A DNA stretch of 64,000 nucleotides from Vibrio barjaei (GCF_001639065.2 NZ_LQXO02000006.1:186001-250000), one strand, 5' to 3'; positions 9,710 through 19,215 are shown, numbered from the stretch's first letter. A program made the numbers and translations. Notes: a model not told the origin generated them from the sequence alone.

Positions 9710-10113
9710 CCAATACAATAAGTCCAGTTAAACGTTTCTTTTGGAATACGTTAGGTGTTGCTTCAGTAATATTGGGTGTGGTAGGCATCGTACTTCCGCT
9801 TCTACCCACCACACCTTTCCTGCTTCTGGCTAGTGCGAGTTTTTTCCGTGGTAGCCCTCAATTTCATGATTGGTTACTTTCTCATCGTAAGCTCGGTCCC
9901 ATCATCTCTGACTGGGAAAACGAGCGTTGCATTAAACGCGCGGTCAGAACCAAAGGCGCAATCTTCATCGTTTTAAGTTTTGCTATCTCTATATTGGTTG
10001 TCCAACCAGTGTGGTTAAAAGTTGCGCTATTTATGCTGTTTATCGGCGTTTTTACCTTCTTTTTGCGAATTCCTGTGAAACAGCCCGTTGCCGACCACGA
10101 TGAAAATCACTAA
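9706..10113 (+). CDS. ybaN: YbaN-like DUF454 inner-membrane protein
   Basis: A 135-residue membrane protein with the DUF454 signature (GIVLPLLPTTPFLLLASASFF) and further hydrophobic segments near residues 85-120. The start is TTG at 9706, overlapping the stop of the small upstream gene; no better ATG exists at the conserved N-terminus. E. coli ybaN likewise lies just upstream of apt-dnaX. Function unknown. Confidence 0.87.
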   Translation: MTNTISPVKRFFWNTLGVASVILGVVGIVLPLLPTTPFLLLASASFFRGSPQFHDWLLSHRKLGPIISDWENERCIKRAVRTKGAIFIVLSFAISILVVQPVWLKVALFMLFIGVFTFFLRIPVKQPVADHDENH

Positions 10114-10129
10114 CATGTGAAGGTTGTGT

Positions 10130-10156
10130 GCCCACGCTTAATGTGGGCGTTTTAAT
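10130..10156 (+). terminator. Probable terminator after ybaN
   Basis: A six-pair stem (10130-10135 with 10143-10148), 7-nt loop, then a T-rich stretch. It is modest in length. Confidence 0.6.
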
Positions 10157-10246
10157 TTATACCTACAGAATGAACGTGCTCGTGACTATTCGCGACAGCG
10201 TACTCTGATCGTCAGGCATATAAAGACCTTTCCAGAGACCAATACT

Positions 10247-10792
10247 ATGACAATCGATAAAATCTCCCAGATCAAAGCAAGCATCAAAAGCATTCCAGAT
10301 TACCCAAAGCCAGGTATTCTATTTCGTGATGTAACGAGTCTTATGGAAGACGCAGCAGCTTACAAAGCAACGATAGAGATGCTTGTGGACAAATACAAAG
10401 ATCAGGGCTTCACTAAAATTGTTGGTACTGAAGCTCGTGGCTTTTTGTTTGGGGCACCTCTAGCGCTTGAGCTAGATCTGGGATTTGTTCCAGTTCGTAA
10501 GCCCGGTAAGCTGCCACGTGAAACTGTTGCACAATCGTATGAACTTGAATATGGCACTGATACTTTAGAAATCCACACAGACGCTATTTCGGAAGGCGAT
10601 AAAGTCCTGATGGTTGATGATCTGTTAGCGACTGGTGGCACGATTGAAGCTACAACAAAACTCATTCGCCAACTAGGTGGTGAAGTATCTCACGCTGCAT
10701 TTGTAATCAATCTACCAGAAATTGGTGGAGATAAGCGCTTAGAAGCACTAGGTATTGAAGTATATAGCTTGTGTGAATTTGAAGGTCACTAA
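10247..10792 (+). CDS. apt: Adenine phosphoribosyltransferase
   Basis: Apt salvages adenine with PRPP to give AMP. The 181-residue protein carries the PRPP-binding motif [10 protein letters not shown] at residues 123-132. It lies 13 nt upstream of dnaX in the conserved apt-dnaX-ybaB-recR cluster, suggesting co-transcription with replication genes. Confidence 0.97.
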   Translation: MTIDKISQIKASIKSIPDYPKPGILFRDVTSLMEDAAAYKATIEMLVDKYKDQGFTKIVGTEARGFLFGAPLALELDLGFVPVRKPGKLPRETVAQSYELEYGTDTLEIHTDAISEGDKVLMVDDLLATGGTIEATTKLIRQLGGEVSHAAFVINLPEIGGDKRLEALGIEVYSLCEFEGH

Positions 10793-10805
10793 TTAGGACA
10801 CCTTA

Positions 10806-12989
10806 ATGAGTTATCTCGCGTTAGCTAGGAAATGGCGACCAAGAAAATTTTCAGAGGTAGTTGGACAAACCCATGTCTTAACTGCGCTTGAGAATGCACT
10901 AGACCAGAATAGGCTGCATCATGCTTATTTGTTCAGTGGTACACGTGGTGTGGGGAAGACGTCCATAGGTCGCTTGTTCGCAAAAGGTTTAAACTGTGAA
11001 ACAGGCATCACCTCGACACCTTGTGGTACATGTTCGACTTGTATAGAGATTGATGAAGGCCGAAGTGTTGACTTGCTTGAGATCGATGCGGCGTCTCGTA
11101 CAAAGGTTGAAGATACTCGAGAGCTTCTAGATAACGTTCAATATAAGCCAGCGAGAAACCGATTTAAGGTTTACCTGATCGATGAAGTTCATATGCTTTC
11201 GCGTCATAGCTTCAATGCGTTGCTTAAAACGCTTGAAGAGCCACCGGAGTATGTGAAGTTCTTACTGGCAACGACGGATCCTCAAAAGCTGCCGATGACC
11301 ATTCTGTCGCGCTGCTTACAGTTCCACCTCAAGCCGATCACGGTTGAGAATATCCAGCAACAGCTAGAGCATATTCTTGAGAAGGAACAAGTTCAGTCTG
11401 AAAACCGGGCGCTTGCTCTGCTTGCTCATGCTGCTGACGGCAGTATGCGTGATGCATTGAGCTTGACCGACCAAGCGATCGCGCTAGGAAATGGCAATGT
11501 GTCGACACCAGTCGTCAGTCAGATGTTGGGGACATTAGATACGGCTCAAGCGATTCAAATACTGGAATCATTGGCTACGGGTGATGCACATCAAGTTATG
11601 ACTAAGCTTGAGCACTTGGCGGAAAATGGTGTGGATTGGGATACATTGCTTTCTGAACTCGCATTGCAGTTACATAGAATCGCGATGGCCCAGGCATTAC
11701 CATCTAGTATCGATGCCGCAACTGCCGACAGTGACAAGATTCAGCACCTTGCGCGAACACTACAAGCAACTGATGTACAGCTGTACTATCAAATTGCTCT
11801 GAAAGGCCGGCAAGATCTGCCCTTCGCTCCATCGCAACGTGTCGCCGTTGAAATGACGCTATTGCGTATGTTGGCATTTAGGCCAAGTACTCAGCTCAGT
11901 GCTAATGAAATCACGGTTGCGAATCAAAGTGCAGTGGCTAAGCCGGCGTTGTCATCGTCACAAAGTATGGCAACACAGCAGGTGTCGAGTGACACTAACG
12001 CTCAAACTTATGCCACACCGACGCCTCAGTTTGATAGTACGCGTGAACCGTATATTGATACTTCTACTATGCCGATGGGTAACCAGCAAGTACGGGCCGA
12101 ACATCGACCAAGTACGCAAAGTGAATGGCAAGCACCTCCATCAAGTCAAGAGCAGTATTCTCAAAAACCGCCTGAGCAAATCCAGCCCGCTCCAAATACT
12201 GGAGCTAATGATGCTGTTCGCGGTGAGGCGCAGCGCTCAGTACCTGCCAGCGAGCCTGCAAGACCTTCGGGTGGATTACGTCATCAATTACGTTCGAAAC
12301 GACAATCGGCTTCTCAAGGTCAAGCGAATTCAGGAAACTCTCCTGTAAAAAAGCCTAAAGCGTCATCTGAATCTGCCTCTGTATTAGAGCGCGTTGCTCA
12401 GAGAACCCCAGGTCGCACGCCAAGTGCGTCAAATGGTTTAGATGCCGCTAAATCAAATACCGAGCAGGTTAAAGATAACGAGCCTTATCGATGGCGGCCA
12501 ACAGGTAATGTTGTTGCCCAAGAAGTGAAGCCTGTCGTCAAACCGTCTACGCTTAAAAAGGCTCTTGAACATATCAAAACGCCAGAAATGGCGCAGCGAC
12601 TCACGCAAGAAGCTGCTCAGCAAGACACTTGGGCTGAACTGCTTGAACGTCTCGATGTTGGCAAACTAGTGCAACAATTAGCGCTTAACTCAGTCTTCAA
12701 AAAAGATGGTTCATCCATTCAATTGGGACTGCGTGCTACGCATGCGCATTTAAATTCTGACAAAAATCAGTCAGAACTACTTGCAGGGCTTAATGTCTTA
12801 TTGGGAGAAGAGTGTCATTTGTCGGTAGAGCTCTCTGAGGAGGGGACGACACCACTCGAGTTGCGTGAGCAGTTATATCAAGGCAAGCTTTCTGATGCGG
12901 CCAAGAGCTTGCAAGCGGATCCTAACATTCAGTTTATTGTTACAAGGTTTGCGGCAGAGCTAGACGAAGAGAGTATTCGACCTTTATAA
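10806..12989 (+). CDS. dnaX: DNA polymerase III subunits tau and gamma
   Basis: The full frame encodes tau, 727 residues, the clamp-loader ATPase that also binds polymerase and DnaB helicase. Walker A GTRGVGKT is at 45-52, zinc ligands are C64, C73, C76 and C79, and the Walker B DEVH is at 126-129. A long Gln/Ser/Pro-rich linker (about 360-570) precedes the C-terminal tau-specific domain. A -1 slippery heptamer at 12347-12353 gives the shorter gamma form (see separate entry). ybaB and recR follow. Confidence 0.97.
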   Translation: MSYLALARKWRPRKFSEVVGQTHVLTALENALDQNRLHHAYLFSGTRGVGKTSIGRLFAKGLNCETGITSTPCGTCSTCIEIDEGRSVDLLEIDAASRTKVEDTRELLDNVQYKPARNRFKVYLIDEVHMLSRHSFNALLKTLEEPPEYVKFLLATTDPQKLPMTILSRCLQFHLKPITVENIQQQLEHILEKEQVQSENRALALLAHAADGSMRDALSLTDQAIALGNGNVSTPVVSQMLGTLDTAQAIQILESLATGDAHQVMTKLEHLAENGVDWDTLLSELALQLHRIAMAQALPSSIDAATADSDKIQHLARTLQATDVQLYYQIALKGRQDLPFAPSQRVAVEMTLLRMLAFRPSTQLSANEITVANQSAVAKPALSSSQSMATQQVSSDTNAQTYATPTPQFDSTREPYIDTSTMPMGNQQVRAEHRPSTQSEWQAPPSSQEQYSQKPPEQIQPAPNTGANDAVRGEAQRSVPASEPARPSGGLRHQLRSKRQSASQGQANSGNSPVKKPKASSESASVLERVAQRTPGRTPSASNGLDAAKSNTEQVKDNEPYRWRPTGNVVAQEVKPVVKPSTLKKALEHIKTPEMAQRLTQEAAQQDTWAELLERLDVGKLVQQLALNSVFKKDGSSIQLGLRATHAHLNSDKNQSELLAGLNVLLGEECHLSVELSEEGTTPLELREQLYQGKLSDAAKSLQADPNIQFIVTRFAAELDEESIRPL
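12332..12358 (+). promoter_or_regulatory. Programmed -1 frameshift site in dnaX (gamma subunit)
   Basis: The heptamer AAAAAAG at 12347-12353 is in the A-AAA-AAG phase required for tandem slippage. An SD-like AGGA at 12332-12335 is 11 nt upstream, as in E. coli. After slipping, the -1 frame reads GCC then TAA (12353-12358), ending gamma after about 517 residues. A possible downstream stem is at 12377-12403. Known for E. coli dnaX; here seen directly in the sequence. Confidence 0.88.
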
Positions 12990-13099
12990 AGTTACTTTCC
13001 CGGTTGTTTGCTCGAGGTAAACAGCTAGGATACGGGGTTGCAATCTATGAATGCGTCCCCATGTTATTAGTTGAAACATGAATAAACCGAGAGAACCCT

Positions 13100-13429
13100 A
13101 TGTTTGGTAAAGGTGGTATGGGCAACCTGATGAAGCAAGCCCAGCAAATGCAAGAGCAGATGCAAAAGCTTCAAGAAGAAATCGCTAACATGGAAGTAAC
13201 AGGTGAGTCTGGTGCTGGCCTTGTTAAAGTAACCATCACAGGTAGCCACAGCACTCGTCGTGTTGAAATCGATGAAAGCCTTATGGAAGACGACAAAGAG
13301 ATGCTAGAAGACTTGATCGCAGCGGCGTTCAATGACGCGGCTCGTCGTGTAGAGGAAACTCAAAAAGAGAAAATGGCGTCAGTAACTGGTGGAATGCAGC
13401 TACCACCAGGCATGAAAATGCCTTTCTAA
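13100..13429 (+). CDS. ybaB: Nucleoid-associated protein YbaB/EbfC
   Basis: A 109-residue dimeric DNA-binding protein of the YbaB/EbfC family with the typical N-terminal charged helix ([15 protein letters not shown]) and C-terminal LPPGMKMPF. It sits between dnaX and recR, 22 nt before recR, as in most gammaproteobacteria. It binds DNA with little specificity; the exact role is unclear. Confidence 0.95.
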   Translation: MFGKGGMGNLMKQAQQMQEQMQKLQEEIANMEVTGESGAGLVKVTITGSHSTRRVEIDESLMEDDKEMLEDLIAAAFNDAARRVEETQKEKMASVTGGMQLPPGMKMPF

Positions 13430-13451
13430 TTGAAGGATTAGAGAACAATTA

Positions 13452-14051
13452 ATGCGTACTAGCCATATGCTGGAGCATTTGATGGAGGCCTTGCGATGTC
13501 TACCTGGGGTTGGTCCCAAGTCAGCACAACGCATGGCCTTTCATTTGTTACAGCGCGATAGAAAAGGCGGTCTTCAGCTAGCGGATGCACTTTCAAATGC
13601 AATGACTGAAATTGGTCATTGTCAGGAATGCCGTACCTTTACCGAAGAAGAAGTTTGTCATATCTGTAGCAATCCTAAGCGTAAAGAGAATGGCCAACTT
13701 TGTGTGGTAGAGAGTCCTGCTGATATTGCTGCTGTAGAAGCAACGGGGCAATTCTCAGGTCGCTATTTTGTTCTAATGGGGCACTTGTCGCCATTAGATG
13801 GCATCGGTCCTAGCGATATTGGATTAGATGTTCTTGATTATAGACTGCGCCAAGGCGATATCGGTGAAGTCATTCTAGCAACCAACCCAACAGTGGAAGG
13901 TGAAGCAACCGCGCACTACATTGCTGAACTGTGTCATGAACACAAGGTATCAGCAAGTCGCATTGCTCATGGCGTTCCTGTGGGCGGTGAGTTAGAACTG
14001 GTCGATGGAACGACGTTGTCTCACTCTCTGTTGGGCAGACAAAAAATCTAA
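13452..14051 (+). CDS. recR: Recombination mediator RecR
   Basis: RecR acts with RecF and RecO to load RecA at gaps. The 199-residue protein has an N-terminal helix-hairpin-helix ([14 protein letters not shown]), a four-cysteine zinc finger (C57, C60, C69, C72), and a Toprim domain from about 80 to 175. It is the last gene of the apt-dnaX-ybaB-recR cluster and ends at a terminator. Confidence 0.97.
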   Translation: MRTSHMLEHLMEALRCLPGVGPKSAQRMAFHLLQRDRKGGLQLADALSNAMTEIGHCQECRTFTEEEVCHICSNPKRKENGQLCVVESPADIAAVEATGQFSGRYFVLMGHLSPLDGIGPSDIGLDVLDYRLRQGDIGEVILATNPTVEGEATAHYIAELCHEHKVSASRIAHGVPVGGELELVDGTTLSHSLLGRQKI

Positions 14052-14079
14052 AGTAGATTGCTAAATAAGATTGATAGTG

Positions 14080-14105
14080 AAAAGGCGCATTTAGCGCCTT
14101 TTTTA
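14080..14105. terminator. Bidirectional terminator between recR and aqpZ
   Basis: Nine-pair stem (14080-14088 with 14094-14102) with a 5-nt loop, T tract on the plus strand and A tract upstream, placed between two converging genes. Confidence 0.85.
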
Positions 14106-14120
14106 TGTTCAAAATTAGCT

Positions 14121-14816
14121 TTAGTCATGATCACTGCTTAGCAAGGAACGATACACCCAAGCTCCAATGATTGCGCCAACAATAGGTGCCAGCCAGAATA
14201 GCCACAATTGTGCGACAGCCCAATCACCAACGTAAAGCGCGACCCCTGTACTGCGTGCTGGATTTACCGACGTGTTGGTTACAGGAATACTGATTAGGTG
14301 AATCAGAGTCAAGCACAAGCCAATCGCTATAGGGGCGAAGCCTTGCGGTGCTCTTTTGTCAGTAGATCCCATGATGACCAGTAAAAACATTGCTGTCATG
14401 ACGACTTCGCAGAGCAAGGCCGCGGTTAACGAGTACTTCCCTGGAGAGTGTTCTCCATAACCATTAGAGGCGAACCCAGACGCGGCGGCGTCAAATCCGG
14501 CTTGTCCGGAGGCGATAATATAGAGCACGCCACCCGCAAGTAAGCCACCGATGACTTGAGCAACGATATAAGGAAGTAGCTCTTTGGCTTCGAAGCGACC
14601 ACCGGCCCAAAGGCCGATACTAACGGCTGGGTTTAAGTGACACCCAGAAATGTGGCCAATAGCAAATGCCATTGTGAGCACAGTCAAACCAAAGGCAAAC
14701 GCCACACCCAATAAGCCAATACCTACATCTGGAAATGCTGCCGCTAACACCGCTGAACCGCAACCTCCGAGTACTAGCCAGAATGTACCAAATACCTCAG
14801 CTAAATATCTGTTCAT
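14121..14816 (-). CDS. aqpZ: Aquaporin Z
   Basis: A water channel of the MIP family, 231 residues, six transmembrane helices plus two half-helices marked by NPAVS and NPARS motifs. The sequence closely follows E. coli AqpZ, including [17 protein letters not shown] start at [13 protein letters not shown] (14816), which matches the family; in-frame ATGs at 14828 and 14855 would add up to 13 unusual residues, and neither has a clear Shine-Dalgarno. A cysteine-cluster gene lies 77 nt upstream on the same strand. Confidence 0.94.
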   Translation of the reverse strand: MNRYLAEVFGTFWLVLGGCGSAVLAAAFPDVGIGLLGVAFAFGLTVLTMAFAIGHISGCHLNPAVSIGLWAGGRFEAKELLPYIVAQVIGGLLAGGVLYIIASGQAGFDAAASGFASNGYGEHSPGKYSLTAALLCEVVMTAMFLLVIMGSTDKRAPQGFAPIAIGLCLTLIHLISIPVTNTSVNPARSTGVALYVGDWAVAQLWLFWLAPIVGAIIGAWVYRSLLSSDHD

Positions 14817-14893
14817 AAGAAACACCATTCTTAATGTTGTGCGTCTTAACAACATAGCTTATTGGTTTGATACTGCCAGTTTAGCGTTAGATA

Positions 14894-15142
14894 TTAGGTA
14901 ATTCGTTCAAGCTCTAGGATGTTTGCCAATGCTTTAGCATTAGTATCGCCACACACGTCTGGACAGGCTTTAAAAGCATGACACACTTTTGGTCGTTCGG
15001 GCTGACCAAACAACTTACAAAGATTGTGTTCATCAAGTTGTATGCAGCGAACGCCGCTGGGTTTGCCGTTTGGCATTCCAGGAATAGGGGAAGAAATACT
15101 GGGGGCGATACAACACGCACCACAACCTAGTCGACAATCCAT
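14894..15142 (-). CDS. YkgJ-family cysteine cluster protein (short)
   Basis: An 82-residue protein with seven cysteines, including the N-terminal CRLGCGACC motif and later single Cys residues in contexts typical of the YkgJ (UPF0153) family, thought to bind zinc or iron. No catalytic role is known. It precedes aqpZ and is divergent from another cysteine-cluster gene (15302-15739). Confidence 0.88.
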   Translation of the reverse strand: MDCRLGCGACCIAPSISSPIPGMPNGKPSGVRCIQLDEHNLCKLFGQPERPKVCHAFKACPDVCGDTNAKALANILELERIT

Positions 15143-15301
15143 CTTTTGCAGCCTTAAAATTGAAGGGCGCTGAGTTTACCAAAAATAAAGGTGTTGTACA
15201 TAATTGAATCACAGCTACGGCATCCAGAACGAACAGAGTACTTGCAGTTTGTACCGACTAGCGGTATAAAACGCCTCCATAGATTTAGAAGGTAATACCA
15301 C

Positions 15302-15739
15302 ATGACCAGTCCATTTTGGGAAACAACACCATTAGAGCAAATGAGTGAACAGCAATGGGAATCATTGTGTGATGGTTGTGGTAAGTGCTGCCTACACAAA
15401 CTTATGGATGAAGACTCGGATGAGGTCTATTACACCAATGTGGCTTGTAGTTGGCTGAACAGCAAAACCTGTTCGTGTAAGGATTATCCAAATCGATTCC
15501 AATCGGGTGAAGAATGTCTAAAGCTAACCCGTGAAAAAATTCACGAGTTTAATTGGCTCCCAGAAACGTGCTCATACCGTGTGTTATCAGAAGGAAAACC
15601 CCTTCCAGAATGGCATCCATTGATCACGGGTTCTAAGTCCGCTATGCATGCGGCAGGGGAAAGTGTTCGCAATAAGGTCGTGTATGAAATTGATGTGGTG
15701 GATTGGGAAGACCACATAATCAACCATCCAAATCGTTAA
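15302..15739 (+). CDS. ycgN: YcgN-family (UPF0260) cysteine cluster protein
   Basis: A 145-residue protein matching E. coli Ycg[12 protein letters not shown] at about residues 24-34, then Cys residues at CSW, CSCKDY and CSYR. The family is predicted to chelate iron or zinc; function is unknown. It ends 18 nt before a strong terminator shared with the converging BCCT transporter. Confidence 0.92.
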   Translation: MTSPFWETTPLEQMSEQQWESLCDGCGKCCLHKLMDEDSDEVYYTNVACSWLNSKTCSCKDYPNRFQSGEECLKLTREKIHEFNWLPETCSYRVLSEGKPLPEWHPLITGSKSAMHAAGESVRNKVVYEIDVVDWEDHIINHPNR

Positions 15740-15742
15740 TAG

Positions 15743-15769
15743 AAAAGCAGGCTTTGAGCCTGCTTTTTT
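15743..15769. terminator. Bidirectional terminator between ycgN and BCCT gene
   Basis: Ten-pair stem (15743-15752 with 15758-15767), 5-nt loop, and T tracts readable on both strands. Confidence 0.88.
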
Positions 15770-15776
15770 GTTGCTA

Positions 15777-17651
15777 TTAGCTTGCGGAACAAACCTCAGT
15801 AAACCTCATTCTCGCATCTTGTGCAGCCTGTGAGGACTGCTCTTTCGCGTTCTGAGCATCTGTGAGTAATTGAAGCTTCGCCTCTAAATCGTCCAACAAT
15901 TCTTGTGGAATCGCTTTACTGGTGTCATCGGCATGCTCTAAAGCATAAGCGCGAATCTTTTTCTTAACTTTGAACAGAGCATGCAGCGCAGTGCGCTCTT
16001 CATCCGCGGCAATTTGCGCAGCGTCACGACACTTTTCAAAGTTAGCTAGTGCTACGCCTTCATTTGACCAAGGATCAAACTCTGGCAGCTCTTCTATGTT
16101 AATTGTTGGCTCTACATAATCTTCTTGGTGACGAATGTCCAACGTTGTGGCTTTGACCGCAGAAATCATCAACATAACTGCAATACCGAGTAGAGGCAGC
16201 CCGCCAACGATTGCAGCAGTTTGCAGTGTGCTCAAACCACCTAAGAACATGAGAACAGCAGGCATAAAGCTCAAAGTGAAGGCCCAAAATAAGCGGTTCC
16301 AGCGCATTGGCTCCTGTGTTACGTCTTTTTGAACCACAGACGCCAAGATGTAGGAGATTGAGTCGAATGTTGTTGCAGTAAAGATGATACACAGCAGGGT
16401 AAACAACAGAATGATAAACCAAGCAAATGGGAGTTCTGACAACATAGAAAAGATGGCTTTTGTTGCACCAAACTCGTTTAAAATTGCGACAATATCAAGC
16501 TGTCCGGATAGTTGTAGTGATAGGCCGTAGTTTCCTAAGATGATGAAAAATAGGAAGCAACCACATGAACCAAAAAACAATGAACCTGCGACCATCTGTT
16601 TGATGGTGCGACCGCGAGAAATGCGTGCGACAAACAAGCCCATACTCGGCGCGAACACTAACCACCATGCCCAGTAGAAAATAGTCCAATCTTGTGGGAA
16701 GTGAGTGTTGTCAAATGTGCCGTAGCCACCAAATGGCTCAGCCCACGTTGCCATCACAAAGAAGTTGGACATCATTCGACCGATTGAATCTAGACCCGTC
16801 TCAAGAATAAAAATAGTTGGACCCAAAACTAACACTAAAGCAAGAAGCAGCATCGCACCCCAGAAGTTGATGTTACTGAGGATCTTAATGCCTTTCTCCA
16901 TCCCCGCAAATGAAGAGTAGGCGAAAATCGCGGTACAGATAGCTAATACGCCGATTTGTGAATAGGTGTTTTGTGGTAGTCCGAATAAGACGCTCAAGCC
17001 CTCGCTGATAAGCGGGGCTGCAAGTCCTAATGTCGTCGCCGCACCACCTAATAGACCAAAGATGAAAAGCACATCAATCAGTTTACCGAGTGCACCATTT
17101 GTGTGTTTCTCGCCAATGACTGGGATCAAGGCGCTGGATACTTTCAGTGCAGGCTGCTTACGTACGTAGAAGAAATAAGCGATAGGTAGCGCAGGGATCA
17201 GGTAGATGGCCCATGCAATGGGTCCCCAGTGGAAAATGCCATATGTTGCCGCCCAGCGAACCGCTTCTTCACTTCCCGCTTCTAGTTGAAAAGGTGGCGC
17301 TTGATAATAATAAGCCCACTCAATACACCCCCAGTAGAGAATACTGGCACCGATACCGCCGCAAAACAGCATGGCAGCCCAAGAAGACGTTGCAAACTCT
17401 GGTGCTTCGTCAGGTTCGCCTAGTTTAATCTGACCAATATCGCTAAAAATGATGAATATCATAAAAAAGAGGGCAGCGAGGCCAAGGGCGAGATACAGGA
17501 AGCCAAACTTATCGGTCATAACGAGCTTGGCTTGCCCGATGATTTTTGCGCCTTGTTCAGGGAACATTATCAGGGGAATGATAACGCTCAGGAGCAATGT
17601 GATTGCGCCAAAGAAAGTTGGCTTATCAATCAGCTTGAAGTGTCGATTCAT
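15777..17651 (-). CDS. BCCT-family betaine/carnitine/choline transporter
   Basis: A 624-residue transporter with about twelve transmembrane helices and BCCT signatures (GGIGASILYWGCIEW; WAWWLVFAPSMGLF). Family members take up glycine betaine, choline, carnitine or related solutes, often for osmoprotection. After the last helix (about residue 505) comes a roughly 115-residue cytoplasmic tail, acidic first and then Ala/Lys/Glu-rich and probably coiled-coil; tails of this kind sense osmotic stress in BetP-type carriers. Substrate and Na+ dependence cannot be read from the sequence. It is monocistronic. Confidence 0.88.
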   Translation of the reverse strand: MNRHFKLIDKPTFFGAITLLLSVIIPLIMFPEQGAKIIGQAKLVMTDKFGFLYLALGLAALFFMIFIIFSDIGQIKLGEPDEAPEFATSSWAAMLFCGGIGASILYWGCIEWAYYYQAPPFQLEAGSEEAVRWAATYGIFHWGPIAWAIYLIPALPIAYFFYVRKQPALKVSSALIPVIGEKHTNGALGKLIDVLFIFGLLGGAATTLGLAAPLISEGLSVLFGLPQNTYSQIGVLAICTAIFAYSSFAGMEKGIKILSNINFWGAMLLLALVLVLGPTIFILETGLDSIGRMMSNFFVMATWAEPFGGYGTFDNTHFPQDWTIFYWAWWLVFAPSMGLFVARISRGRTIKQMVAGSLFFGSCGCFLFFIILGNYGLSLQLSGQLDIVAILNEFGATKAIFSMLSELPFAWFIILLFTLLCIIFTATTFDSISYILASVVQKDVTQEPMRWNRLFWAFTLSFMPAVLMFLGGLSTLQTAAIVGGLPLLGIAVMLMISAVKATTLDIRHQEDYVEPTINIEELPEFDPWSNEGVALANFEKCRDAAQIAADEERTALHALFKVKKKIRAYALEHADDTSKAIPQELLDDLEAKLQLLTDAQNAKEQSSQAAQDARMRFTEVCSAS

Positions 17652-17742
17652 AAATTGTGATCATGCAGTTAAAGATGATCGATTATCAAGTGAATGTGGT
17701 TTCCACCTCAAACAGGATTATTTGTCGTTAGGATAAATGACG

Positions 17743-18108
17743 TTATGCCAAGGCCAATATCAAAGCACCTATGGTCACGGCTGCGGAGACATATTGACCG
17801 GCAGAGTAAGAACTATCTTCTTGTTTCTCTAGGTCATCTGGATGATCCATACCTAATGCACCGTGAGCAAAGGATGTGACAGATTTACCTACACTATCGT
17901 CATCGTCTTTTGAGATATTCTCTTTAGTGGCGTCTTCGCTCACTTCCTTTTCCAGCATTGCTTTGGCTTGAGGTGAGATGGAAACACTATCTCCGTTGCC
18001 CATAGGCAAAGTATTGCCGTTAGCAGTGTTACCTTCTACTACCGTCTTGGTGGCCGTCGCAACAGGTGCGTTTGTATGGCTCATTAGGTTTGAATTGACG
18101 CTTTGCAT
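17743..18108 (-). CDS. Hypothetical protein with C-terminal membrane helix
   Basis: I start at ATG 18108 because GGAGA lies 7 nt upstream, giving 121 residues; longer in-frame starts at 18120 and 18132 lack such a site. The N-terminal two thirds is polar and probably disordered (Asn/Thr/Val-rich, then a Lys/Asp/Glu stretch with four consecutive Asp), with a short motif DSVSISPQAKAMLEKEV. The last 20 residues are hydrophobic (AAVTIGALILALA) and would anchor the protein by its C-terminus. I do not recognise a family. Confidence 0.7.
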   Translation of the reverse strand: MQSVNSNLMSHTNAPVATATKTVVEGNTANGNTLPMGNGDSVSISPQAKAMLEKEVSEDATKENISKDDDDSVGKSVTSFAHGALGMDHPDDLEKQEDSSYSAGQYVSAAVTIGALILALA

Positions 18109-18251
18109 AACTATCTCCATTAGCGCTATCAATCAATACATCGTCAAATGTGGCAAAAACTTTATAAAAGCTTCTATAAATGAGAGATTGATCGATGCTG
18201 TTAACAAAGGACAAAGCAATTTGTGCGCCAGTCATAAGTAGTGTTGATGAG

Positions 18252-19202
18252 TTATTTGCAAACCAGTGAATCGTTGCGCATTTTTAGATTCTTATACGCC
18301 TTCATTCGGTTCTCACTTTTTATGTAACGTTCTGGTGGCGGTAGTACTTCCAATTGGTAGTCTTCGCTTGCACTAGCAATGTCACTTACTGGCGTAATCA
18401 CGACGATACTCAAGTTAGGGTTCAATTGCTGGATCTGCGTTGCGGTTCCTAGTGCTTGCTCGGTATGAAATTTACCTGCGATGTGCATGACCTGAGAGTC
18501 AGGGTGTGCAGCCATATAGTCTACAATACTTTCTGCCATGGTCGCATCCCAGGCGAGTTGAGCAGCGTATTGTTTCTTCGTTTGCTCAATGTCACCGTGA
18601 TGCATAGAGGCCATGAACTTTTCTTTGTACGGTGAATTTGACGTATCTATCGTTGTAGCGACCCGCGAGCGTTCTTGTTCATCCAGTTTATCTAAGTAGC
18701 CAACCCCCTGACGACCAATACAGCGGACGATGGATTTCGGTGCGTTGCTTGCAATGATGTCGATATCTGAATCCTTAGCTAACTCTACGAGTGGGCGGTA
18801 GTCACTTTCGTAATTTGGCCAAGCTCCTCCTTGTTTAATTAAGATCTGCTCGCCAATTTGGGAAGCGAGATAGTCATCAACTACAGACTGCTTGTCACGG
18901 GTAAACTGTTCCATAGAAAGCGCAGTGTCAGGGTTGTTATTAATGAGTTCTTTCAGAAGATCGGTTTGAAATCGGTGAATGCCCGCATGGGTATGCCATT
19001 CCCCAACTAGGATAACATCGGCGTTCAATATCGACTCAGGTAAAGTGTTCAGGCTGATAGATTCACCAGTCGGGCTGGCCAATTGGTAATCGTAAAATGA
19101 AGCGATCTTATCAGGTTTTATAGCCGAGTATTCAGGTGAGTTTTTTGTCGTGGTACAACCCGATAGAAGGGCGAGTGATATGAGAATGGGTAATGCTTTC
19201 AT
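18252..19202 (-). CDS. ChaN-family lipoprotein (putative haem-binding)
   Basis: A 316-residue lipoprotein: signal peptide with lipobox LLSGC (acylated Cys16), then a ChaN (DUF399) domain with the hallmark VILVGEWHTHAGIHRFQ near residues 64-80 and a second His motif, HIAGKFHTEQALG. ChaN of Campylobacter binds haem as a dimer, so a role in haem or iron handling is plausible. It follows rlmA on the same strand but a terminator separates them. Confidence 0.86.
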   Translation of the reverse strand: MKALPILISLALLSGCTTTKNSPEYSAIKPDKIASFYDYQLASPTGESISLNTLPESILNADVILVGEWHTHAGIHRFQTDLLKELINNNPDTALSMEQFTRDKQSVVDDYLASQIGEQILIKQGGAWPNYESDYRPLVELAKDSDIDIIASNAPKSIVRCIGRQGVGYLDKLDEQERSRVATTIDTSNSPYKEKFMASMHHGDIEQTKKQYAAQLAWDATMAESIVDYMAAHPDSQVMHIAGKFHTEQALGTATQIQQLNPNLSIVVITPVSDIASASEDYQLEVLPPPERYIKSENRMKAYKNLKMRNDSLVCK

Positions 19203-19215
19203 AGTCTGTTCTCTC

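Noticed and set aside
10114..13099. 4.5S RNA (ffs) near apt-dnaX
   Set aside because: I searched for the conserved GGAAGCAGCC core and did not find it in the intergenic gaps.
14817..14855. Longer AqpZ N-terminus
   Set aside because: The extra residues (LLRRTTLR) are unlike aquaporins, and the family start aligns at 14816.
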